The position numbers and the translations under genes were made by a program. The notes under the pieces were generated by a model, which made no database searches, was not told where the DNA came from, and saw only the letters and a list, made by a program, of their open reading frames with translations. From Viola odorata (taxonomy: Eukaryota > Streptophyta > Magnoliopsida > Malpighiales > Violaceae): 64,000 bases of DNA. The stretch lies in assembly GCA_963691705.1 (NCBI GenBank), contig OY829545.1:30119475-30183474 (forward strand), read 5' to 3'. Shown piece after piece: positions 44,332-53,829 of this stretch (the first letter of the stretch is position 1; every line of letters begins with the position of its first letter).

Positions 44332-44717
44332 ATGGACAAAGTTACCAAAAACTTCCAGCTCTCCAAAACCCATGCCCTGAGGAACCTAACTCAGGGAGAT
44401 ACTGATTTTCTGGGTTCGTTGAGCGTTAAGACCTCGGAGGATATTCTGGAGCTCCAGGGATGCTGACTCCTCTACAAGCTAGACAGGCTGCTGTTACCCT
44501 GGAGGATTTCAGTCCCGTGGAGAAAGCGGTGAAGCTGTCAGTGGTTGTTTCTCAAATTCAGCTGCTGATGTCCATGCTACAGCATAGGAAGGACCTACTG
44601 GGATGCTGCCTGAAGGGCATGAGGGCCTATTCCTCTGAACTGACGACTCTGGCGGATGCCCTGAGGGAAATTCCTTTCCTGGAATGGGAAGATGATGACG
44701 CTGGGTCGAATGCCTGA
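44332..44717 (+). pseudogene. T2 accessory gene X, 1-nt frameshift
   Basis: ATG 44332 gives MDKVTKNFQLSKTHALRNLT. A single base is missing at about 44459 (T3 reads CAGGGAATG, here CAGGGATG). The second half then reads open in the other frame with VEKAVKLSVVVSQIQLLM and ends DDDAGSNA at TGA 44715. The T3 stops are absent here. No recognised domain. Confidence 0.78.
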
Positions 44718-45192
44718 CCAGCGATGGGGATCCTCTTGGCGTGTCTTTCTGTGCTCCTCTGGGGCCACCTTTTGTAACTCCGGGCTGTTAGGCCTTTTTG
44801 TAATCTCGGACCGCTGAGCCCTTTAAATAAATAAATATGTTTTCCCTTATTCACTTGCCACGCTGTCAATGTTTTTCTTCTTTCTCATACCATCTTTCTT
44901 AGAAAACAATTTTTATTCCCACTTATTGTGAGCTTGGTGTCCCTTGAGATCCCGTAACTTTGTCTGCCTACCTGGCTCATAATGACGATTTTCCCATATC
45001 GCAGCCGTTCTGAATATATTTTGCACCATTTTTCAGTGTTAACGGATTGGGCAACGATTTCGGTGCCTCCTGGCTGGTGCAGCCTTTTGATAGTTGCGAA
45101 GTCAGATCTTTCCCCCCAACAGACGTTATCTCTGATAGCATTAACTGTCCTCGATAATACACGAAAAGGCAGGCACACTTCCTCACCTCGGC

Positions 45193-45199
45193 TATATAA
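45193..45199 (+). promoter_or_regulatory. TATA box of T2 gene Y
   Basis: CTATATAATGGGGC lies 69-75 bp before ATG 45268. Confidence 0.72.
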
Positions 45200-45267
45200 T
45201 GGGGCTATTCCTTTCTTTCTCTGTTCATCTTTTTTTCTTCTTTCTTCTCACTCTTACTGATATTTCT

Positions 45268-45756
45268 ATGGCTGACTCTCGTTTTTTGTATACTGCTGCC
45301 CGTAATTCTCCTCCGACCCCTCAGACTTCTCCCGACTCCGACAATCCTCCGCTCTCACCCCCCTGGAGGCCTGCCACACATTCCGTAAAGCGCCGGGGTC
45401 GCAAGAGATTGAAGAAAACAAAGAAACAATCTTTTGAATCCTTCTTTGCCGACTTTGAACCTCACTACCTTTTGCTGCGGCAAAAGGATGAAGCGTCACC
45501 ATCCGTCCCTTGTCCTTTTCCCATGGACAGGACTTCTATGCAAGATGCCGCTACAGGATTGGTTGCCTCGACCCTAGAGGAAAACTCCCATGCCGCTTCA
45601 AAGGAGGAAACTGCGCCTATGACAGGTTCCGCGACTGGGCTTGGTAAAAGACCTTTCGAGATTGGCGAGCCCTTTCCTTTCTATAACAGTGGGTCGCCAT
45701 CGTCTCCGGAAGATTATGATTACGTCTATGACGTACACTGGGCGGACGAAGACTGA
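45268..45756 (+). CDS. T2 accessory protein Y, intact, 162 aa, unknown function
   Basis: An open frame from ATG 45268 (MADSRFLYTAARNSP) to TGA 45754. The upstream in-frame codons from 45199 are excluded because the TATA box lies there and homology to T1 and T3 starts at MADS. In order: a Ser/Pro-rich N-terminus, a basic stretch RRGRKRLKKTKK (residues about 44-55) that could be a nuclear signal, FFADFEPHYLLLR, a Ser/Thr/Glu-rich middle, GLGKRPFEIGEPFPFYNSG, and an acidic aromatic end YDYVYDVHWADED. The end is conserved in T1 despite large divergence, which suggests past selection. No family is recognised. Confidence 0.78.
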   Translation: MADSRFLYTAARNSPPTPQTSPDSDNPPLSPPWRPATHSVKRRGRKRLKKTKKQSFESFFADFEPHYLLLRQKDEASPSVPCPFPMDRTSMQDAATGLVASTLEENSHAASKEETAPMTGSATGLGKRPFEIGEPFPFYNSGSPSSPEDYDYVYDVHWADED

Positions 45757-46264
45757 TGATGTCGCACTTATTGTAGATGCCACTGGCTTTCTCTTTTAAT
45801 GAGTAAAACAGAATGAAATGCCATTTACCTTTCTCTTTTCGCTTTTGTTATAATCGCCGCCCCATAGGATAATTGTCACTGGACAGCCAATTGCCACTTC
45901 ATACGACCATCTTTGTGGGGTTTCTTGTAATTAACGAGTCTTTCTTTTACGACATTCGAGGCGAGCGCTTGACTTTAAGTTTCTGTCAGGGTCTTTCCAC
46001 GTGTCCTGTTTGTCCCGTACGTGTCTTGCTGTGATAGGTTGCCCTTCTGTCTGACTTTTCCACCGTCTCTTTTAAAAGGAAAAACGCACCTTCTTCGTAC
46101 CTTTTTGCTCCTTTTTATACTTCAGAACTCCCTTCGTTTTTTGCTCACTCTGAGGAAATTCTCTCGTTCGTATCCAGACGACTCGCCTATTAATTTCAGT
46201 CTTCTCTCTTTCAAGGTATTCTGCTCGATCTTGCTTTTGATTTTCCTTTGCTGCTTTATCTATC
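45757..46264 (+). promoter_or_regulatory. Y-Z1 spacer in T2 with Z1 TATA-like site
   Basis: TTTTAAAAGG (46070-46077) is conserved with T3. The rest holds the Y 3' UTR and pyrimidine-rich Z1 leader. Confidence 0.45.
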
Positions 46265-48417
46265 ATACCTCGTACGAGATCTCAATCTAGCTCTTTAGCT
46301 ACCCCTAGGCCAATTTCTCGATATCCCGAACTTGAAAGCACCCCTAGCATCTGTACTTGCCCCACTGTCTTACACCTCGAACTGGAAAGCAATAATATTA
46401 CCTTCCCCTGCGGCTATCGCCCCACTATTCCTTCTGACACTATGAGGCTTCATAGCCGGCTCTGGAAAACTCATAGGATTCTTTATTTTAAGATGTTTCA
46501 ATATGGGTTCCGCCTCCCAGTTCATGACACGCTAGAGCGTGTGTTGCGCGAGCATGGGCTTAACCCTGCGCGGATTACCCCTTTCTCATGGAGTTGCATC
46601 TACGCCTTCCTTCGCGCTTGCGAATTAAAAGATATCCTTGCTCCCTCTGTCGCTTTATTTCGCAAGTTCTTGACTCTAATTTTTCGCGACGGCTTCATTA
46701 ATATTATTCTAAGATGGGATGATGCTCTAGTGAGGCCTTTTTGGCAGAAATTCTAAGGATTTGAGGGGAACGTCGAAAACTGGAAGAGCGGTTTCTTCGT
46801 TGTCAAATTAGCCTCTCACCTCTGGCATCTTGATTTCAAACTGGAGGTGGTTGATTGGGCGAGGTCGGCGCCTCTGTCTAGGGAAGAGTTGGATCAGGCC
46901 AACGCCTTACTGGAGATGGAGTCCTCTTTCCAGATCCGAAACTTTGCCTTATACAGGCCTTTAATTGAGTGTACCATAGGTGAGCTTTTGAGCTTTGCCG
47001 CTGCCTTGCTTACCCCTTATTTACTAACATAACTTTTCGCAGGGGAGACCATCGCTCGACCGCTCTCCTCACAAGGTTGTCGCCCCTTCAACGACTGCTC
47101 CCTCTGCTTCCGCTGGGGCTCGAGCTGATCAACGTATGCCCATAAAGAAAAGAGCTCTAGACGAGATTCTTTCCAGGGAAAGCGGTTCCTCCTTCCGCAC
47201 TTCCCGCTTCGTGGAAAACTGGTTACCCAGTCGGAAGAAGAGGTCCGGGTCTGGTTTGCCAGTGACTGAGACAAAGATTTTCTCCTACGGAGTCGAGGAC
47301 ATGGAGGACATGGACACGGAACTGAGCCTTCGCCCGACTTCCTCAGCTCAACGAAGGAAGCTAAGGGAAGCAAGCGAAGCTCAAGTGACCAAGATGGCTG
47401 CTCAATCTCCTTCAAGCGACGTCGCAGCTACCGTCGCTTCCCAGACTGCCACTTCCCCCGACACCACTATGGAGGGTGCCGCTTCACTGGGTGGCGCTTC
47501 CTCGACTCTAGGTTTGGCTACCCCCAACAAGACCTCCTCTGCCGCGATGATGCCGCCATCCGCTGCGGATTCCGCTCCTGCCATGGAGCGTCCACATTCG
47601 CCCATTGGCCCTTGCATTCCTGACGTGCGTCCCTCAGTCCCAAGCGGACCTGGTTCTTCTCACTCTCCCCCAAAATCCCCTTGTCCATTGTTCCTTACTT
47701 CAATTCGAGACATCGGGGGCTCAGGCGGTATCTCCACCCCTTGCTTTGTTGCTGATCTTTCCCGTGACGGGCCTCAAGGGGCCCCTTCTCACCGGCTAAA
47801 TCTGTCAAAATTTGGGACTGACGGGTTCCGTGCCCTGGGTATATCAGATCCCTTATCGCAAGATCAGTCCACGGCTATCCTGGCCTGTGAAATGTTTCGC
47901 GCCTCCGAGGAGGAGAGTAGGCTACTGCAACTTCCTCCCGAAGTTCAGTATATGCGCGTCATGAACAACTAGTTTTGCCGCCTTTCGACAACTTCATTAC
48001 TTCATCAAGGCTCGTGGTGCCCAATCTCAAAACTCTGGTTCCTTAGCAAAGGTAGAGGAGCTATCGCGACTCCACAAACGTGCTCAGGCTGAACTGCGCG
48101 AGTGTCGCGCTGACCTTTCTCGGGAAAGGTCTAAAGGAAAAGCCCAGGTTGAAGCTTTAGAGGCTGAGTTGGTGGCTGAGAGGAAGAAGAACTCATTCCT
48201 TCTTGAGGAGGTATCCTCCCGCGATGCGGACCTATCGAAAGCTTTCAAAAAGGTGACCTGGTGGAAGAAGAAGACTGAACAAGCCTTTATCGCCGGGGTG
48301 ACAGATCAGCACCGCAGCAGGTCCGCTGACCTCGCTGAAGTCGCCAGGTATGCCTCCGCCAGGGTGAAAGAGATTGACGAGAGCCAAGAGGGTTTCCTCT
48401 CCTCCGAAGAGGAGTAG
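46265..48417 (+). pseudogene. T2 accessory gene Z1, two exons
   Basis: The start position reads ATA at 46265. Exon 1 (46265-46979, the same 715 nt as in T3) encodes the Transposase_28-like domain (LYFKMFQYGFRLPVHD) with TAA at 46754 replacing Gln. Intron 46980-47042 has the same GTGAGC, TTTACTAAC and TTTTCGCAG signals as T3. Exon 2 has a 13-nt loss near 47070 that shifts the frame until FVENWLPSRKKR (from 47136), an extra base near 47975, and then the coiled coil to TAG 48415. It contains about 20 residues before the coiled coil that T3 lacks. Confidence 0.82.
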
Positions 48418-48916
48418 TGGATCAGTGCCTGGGAAGGGCCCATTTGATGCCGCTTGATTGCGGGTGTTGCTTCTTTACTTACCCCCTTGTTGTATTATTT
48501 TTCCCATTTGGACTTTGATGTCGCCTCCTTGCTTGTAATAATTAACAGATCTTGTAATCTCGACCAAATAATGCGTGTTTCTTAACGATGTCGCCCTTTA
48601 TCACATGTCACTTGACTACATTTTCTTCGCACTTTGCCTCTTGCATGCCGCGTCATTACATCTTGCCGCTCCTTTCCGTCGGGTGTGACTGCACCCTTTT
48701 CAGAGCATTTAATGCTCTGACTCCTTTTATTTGATACGGGGGAGACAGTCATGATGCTTTGAGCCCACGTGTCATCAAAGGGGAAGGCTAAAAGACTGGC
48801 GGGCTGAGCATGTCTTTTCGCTCCTTAGGGATTGCACCTGCTTCCCGCGTCTCTTTGCCCTTGACACGTCACACACTACAATCGCTTGACCCGTCGTCCC
48901 CTTTAGTCCTTAGGGT

Positions 48917-48923
48917 TATAAAA
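48917..48923 (+). promoter_or_regulatory. TATA box of T2 gene Z2
   Basis: TTATAAAACCC lies about 170 bp before ATG 49089, as in T3. Confidence 0.6.
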
Positions 48924-49088
48924 CCCCCACGTGTTTTCTTTTTATCTTTTGTTACCTTTCTCTTTCAAAAACGAAAAGAAAGAAAAGAAAATTCCTCTTC
49001 TTCCTCCTACGATCCGCCGCCGCCCGGGTGCTTCGATCTTCTTCTCACCACAGGTACCTTCCTCTCTATCCTTCTTTTAACCTTGCAC

Positions 49089-51421
49089 ATGGCTCGTAAT
49101 CGCCGCTCTCCCAGCTCTGCTGGAGAGGGGGATATTGATACTACTGTTTCCACCATTGCTTCCACCGCCGTCCTTCGATGGCGCCTGCGGAGCTACAATG
49201 CTACTCTTGACCAACTGGAGGGGTATTCCACTAAAGTTGCCCCAAAATCCCTTCGCCTTAATAGTGAATTACCTGGCAACAGTAGGGTTCTTTATGCCAA
49301 AATGTTTCATTATGGTTTTCGGTTGCCTCTAGATCCTTTAATTGCCGAGTTATTCTCTGAATTTGATCTGAATGCTGCCCAGTTGAGTCCAAACGCCTAC
49401 TACGACATTTATGCTTTTATAGCCCTCTGTAGATATATAGGGAATGAATCTCCTTCCTTGTTGTTACTTCGCTCCCTTTTTCAATTGTACCACCATAACA
49501 ACGGCATCATAGCGATATCGCCTCGCTATGATGTTGAAGCTCTAAACCCCTTTACCTGGAAGCTGTTATTTCTTGAATCTTCTATTGATGCTTAGAAGAA
49601 AGGATTCTTCATCATCAATCTGCCCCAGCCTTTGTGGCGGAGCGGGTTTAATCTCGTCGTCCGAGACGCTGCCTGGGGTGGTAGGCCAGAGTTAGGACCA
49701 GTTGACCAAGGCTGGCTGGACAAGCTGCTCAACCTGTCGGGGATTCCCGGTGTTCGCACTCGCGTGCCAGGGCGACATCCAGGGTTGCATTCAAAGTGAG
49801 CACCGTCCCTTTGTTCACTGTTCCATACCAATACTAACTCTAACATTCATTTCTTATTTGTACAGATCCTCCCGCCGGGTGGAAACCTGACTGCATCAAG
49901 AAAAGAGAGAGAAGAGCTCAGCAGAAGAGAGAAAAAAGGGCTCTTTCTGCCACCTCGGCTGGTGTCGTGACTGACACCACGCCTACGTCCACTTCTGCAC
50001 CTGAGTCCTCTTCTCTTCCTCGGGCGGAGGCTACTGCCACATCAACTGCTGAGCCAGTTTCCTCCCCTAGCGTTGTTCCTACACGAGTGCCATCTTCTCG
50101 TCCTCCCCTTGCAAGAAAGAAGAAAAGAACTCTCCGCCTTCGCGTTATCGCGCCTACCCGTCCTCCTATTCAGGTGGTTTTTTTTTTTTTTCACAAGATT
50201 CTCTCCGTCTATATGCTTTGTGTTCGTTTCTTAATTCCCCTATTTCTTCTGCACGTAGGATACCGCTGTTGTTGCCTCTTCTGCTACTCCTTCGTGCGAC
50301 GGCATGGATTTGTCGGGTATTCTTGGCCCCAAGAGACCGCGTCTTAATGAGGACTCAGCTTCAGCGAACGACTTTACCACTGGTCAGGAGAGACAAGGCG
50401 GCGTTACCAATGTCGGCCCCTTGGCGGGTCATCAAGGCTCTGGTCTGGCAGGGAACGGGGCTACCTCTGTGCCACTTCACTCTTCTTTTGCCGTGTCGTC
50501 TCCTCCACCTGGCAATCCCTTGGACTTCCTGGAGGATCTTGCAGAGGAGGACTTTCCTTCCCTTCCAACCGGCGATTTCAATATTGAAGCTGGACCATCT
50601 AATCGTTCCCCTCCATCCCCCCTGATGTCTTCTTCATTCCTACTGCTGTTCAGACAGTCTCTCCCTCTCTTCCCTCGGTGGACACTCCGTGCATGGTGGC
50701 TGACCTAAGCACTATACTCTCTAGCGGAGCCGCTACCCATCAAGTTGATTTAAGCAACATTCGCCAGCGCGGGTTTCCAGCATTGGGGGGCGACAGCTCC
50801 TTAGCGACATCCGCCTATCTAGCAGGCCATCTGATGTCGGTTGAGGAGGAGGAGCATGCCTGCCTTTTTGTTGCCGAGGGCGAGCAACTGCAGCAGATAA
50901 GGACCCATCTATTCTCTAGCTTTCAGGGTTTCCATTACTGGTCTAGGAATATGACGAGATGAATGAGCTCTCTCCAATCTTCCTCCCATGAATGGCGCAA
51001 CACTAACCACCAGCTCTTAGAAGAAATCAGCAAGTACCAAAGGGAACTTCATAAAACTCAAGAGGAGCTGAGGAAGAGTGTTGAAGAGCGACAATGTGCG
51101 GAAGCCAGTTTGGGAGTTGCGAGGGAAGAGTTGGAAGAGGCCAAAGGACATCAGGCCGTGGGGAATGCCGCCCTTCAAGCATAGCAAAGTAAGAATGCCG
51201 CTCTTACGGAGGAAACGACGGACAAGTGTAAATGGTTTTTGGAGCAAACTGCAGGCCTCATGGCCGACTGCTTCATTGAGCACCACGGCTGCAATTTCTT
51301 CGACGCTGATGCCATTATCCGCCTGTTCAAGCAGAAGTCCGGGTTCCTCACGGAAGAGGGCTACCGTCAAGCGAAGAGGCCACGACATAGCGAGGGGGAT
51401 AGCAGCATGCCTAGGCCGTAA
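49089..51421 (+). pseudogene. T2 accessory gene Z2, three exons
   Basis: ATG 49089 (MARNRRSPSSAGEG). Exon 1 (49089-49795) contains LYAKMFHYGFRLPLDP and FDLNAAQLSPNAYY, with TAG at 49593. Intron 49796-49865 ends TTTGTACAG. Exon 2 (49866-50173) is basic (ARKKKRTLRLRV). Intron 50174-50258 includes a run of T and ends CACGTAG. Exon 3 (50259-51421) starts DTAVVASS and holds SGILGPKRPR, then a coiled coil (YQRELHKTQEELRKSVEER) and the tail WFLEQTAGLMADCF, ending RPRHSEGDSSMPRP. A frameshift near 50620 and stops at 50960 and 51182 disrupt it. In T2 exon 1 does not join exon 2 in the phase seen in T3, so a 1-nt indel near 49740-49780 is likely. Confidence 0.82.
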
Positions 51422-52178
51422 ATGTCACTTCTCTTTTTGTCCATCGGGCGCCTTGACTTCTTTGTCTTTTTTTGTGTTTTTGGGGCCTTTTGTTTAAACA
51501 AGTATCCCCTCTTGTACAAACAACTTGCACAGTTTGCCATTATTTTGCTTTATCGATGATCTTTCTCACTTTACTTTCGTTAGCCCTTCTTTCAAAACTG
51601 GCTTGCCACCGTTGAACTGGTGTGGCCTGCGCCTTCGAGATTCCCTTGCGGGGTCACAACATGCCATGTCGTCGCGCATTTCTCCTCGCGTAATAGGGTA
51701 GATCCGCTCCTCGCTATTATCTCGTACCATGCTTTAGACGACTGGATCTCCCCTTTAGACGCTCTGCTTCTCCGCGGCGTCATTATTTTCCAAGTGTTCC
51801 ATCACTTTGACACTTTGCTAGATTTTCTGCACATTTTACTTATAACTTTTGTTAGTAGCGACATATTCCCGAAAAGCCTTAGTTACCTTGGGCCATTGCT
51901 GCGCGCGCTCCTCACTTTCTTAGCGCGATCCTTCCGAGATATCGCTTGTGCCGAATTTTCTGCACATTTTCACTTATCATTTATATTAGGAGCGACATGA
52001 ACTAAAATATCTTAATTACCTTGGGGTGTGGGCGCGTATTTCCCCAACTCACTTGGCGCGATTCCACCCGATGTCGCTCGTGTCACGTACTCTTCCAGCC
52101 AAACTTCGCCGAGTTTGTCCCTTCCGGTTACTAGCTGGGGTACCGTGACTTCCTGCATTTCTTCAATCGGCCGGGGAA
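51422..52178. repeat. Spacer after T2 Z2 with a 132-bp tandem duplication
   Basis: Copies of about 132 bp start at 51821 and 51953. They share TTTTCTGCACATTTT, AGCGACAT, TTACCTTGGG and GCGCGAT words. T3 has the same arrangement at 60840-61100. I see no gene; it probably contains the Z2 3' UTR and the far 3' end of the gag-pol transcript. Confidence 0.65.
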
Positions 52179-52665
52179 GTGCCCCCTCTCAGTGCGCCGC
52201 CTGATCAGGGCCAGCCATCACGAGGATAGGACTTTTCACTTCCTCAGCGTTGCCCTCGCACCTCGGAACGTGCCCCTTCTTTACGAGGAGCCTATGTTAG
52301 CGCTACCCTCGTAAGGATAGGATTTTCACTTGTGAGGTGGAGTTTTTATCTTCCCTAGGGTCGTGCCTCACTTAATGATCATCCGCCTATGTGAGCACGG
52401 GCTGTCACAAGGATAGGGCTTTACACCCCCAGGGGAGTCGGGGCGTGCCCTCTCTGGGTTTCCCCAGGATAGGATTTTTCACTCCCGACAGTGCTGGAGC
52501 GTGTCTCCTCTTAGTGAGCCCCCTAATCAAGGCCGGCCTCACAAGGCCAAAATTTTTCACTTCCAGCACCATATATTTCCAGGATCGCCGGGGCGTGCCT
52601 CGTCTTGACGACCCATCTGCGTTTGCCCGTTCTGCCCCAAGGCTAGGACTTTTCACCCCCGACAT
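52179..52665. repeat. Spaced repeats in T2, homologous to the T1 array
   Basis: Six diverged units on the opposite strand to those in T1. Each has an AAGGATAGGATTTTTCACT-type core and a GGGGCGTGCC-type edge. The CTGATCAG palindrome recurs in one unit as CCTGATCAGG. Confidence 0.82.
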
Positions 52666-52739
52666 CCTCCTTTCCTTGTTATCTGCACATTACACAGACA
52701 ACCAACAAGAAACAAGAAATATTTCCACAACAATTGTTA

Positions 52740-53815
52740 GACCATGCCCAACGGCATGTCACATTTCAATTTCTAGACCATGCCCACCGGCATGTCCCTT
52801 TTAATTTTTAGACCATGCCCACCGGCATGTCATATTTCAATTTCTAGACCATGCCCACCGGCATGTCCCTTTTAAATTTCTAGACCATGCCCAACGGCAT
52901 GTCCCTTTTTATTTCTAGACCATGCCCCTTTTAATTTCTAGACCATGCCCACCGGCATGTTCCTTTTAATTTCTAGACCATGCCCACCGGCATGTCCCTT
53001 TTAATTTCTAGACCATGCCCACCGACATGTTCCTTTTAATTTCTAGACCATGCCCACCGGCATGTCCCTTTTAATTTCTAGACCATGCCCAACGGCATGT
53101 CACCTTTCAATTTCTATTTCAAGACAAATTCAATTTCTATTTCAAGACCATGCCCAAGGACATGTCTCTTTTAAATTTCTAGACCATGCCCACCGGCATG
53201 TCCCTTTTAATTTCTAGACCATGCCCACCCGCATGTCCCTTTTAATTTCTAGACCATGCCCAACGGCATGTCCCTTTTAATTTCTAGACCATGCCCACCG
53301 GCATGTCCCTTTTAATTTCTAGACCATGCCCAACGGCATGTCACTTTTCAATTTCTATTTCTATTTAAATTCAATTTCTGTTTCAAGACCATGCCCAACG
53401 GCATGTCATCTTTCAATTTCTATTTCTAGACAAATTCAATTTCTATTTCAAGACCATGCCCAACGGCATGTCGCTTTTCAATCTCTATTTCAATTAAAAT
53501 TCAATTTCTATTTCAAGACCATGCCCAACGGCATGTCATCTTTCAATTTCTATTTCAAGACAAATTCAATTTCTATTTCAAGACCATGCCCAACGGCATG
53601 TCGCTTTTCAATTTCTATTTCAATTCAAATTCAATTTCTATTTCAAGACCATGCCCAACGGCATGTCCCTTTTCTTTTTCTAGATCATGCCCAACGGCAT
53701 GTCACCTTTCAATTTCTATTTCCAGACAAATTCAATTTCTATTTCAAGACCATGCCCAACGGCATGTCGCTTTTCAATTTCTATTTCAATTCAAATTCAA
53801 TTTCTATTTCAATTC
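52740..53815. repeat. Minisatellite of hairpin units after T2 pol
   Basis: About 27 units of GACCATGCCCACCGGCATG followed by a T/A-rich linker. The basic period is about 36 bp in the left half, with longer units of about 65 bp in the right half where AATTTCTATTTCAAGACAAA is added. Each unit core CATGCC-CACC-GGCATG (or CAAC) is a perfect 6-bp stem with a 4-nt loop. It begins right after the pol stop codon, so it would lie in the 3' UTR. T1 has no such array, and T3's part is not visible. Confidence 0.93.
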
Positions 53816-53829
53816 CATTCAACAGCATG

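Noticed and set aside
52740..53815. CRISPR-like array (36-bp period, palindromic repeats)
   Set aside because: The spacers are not unique but copies of the same T/A-rich linker. It sits in a plant retrotransposon, and no cas genes exist.
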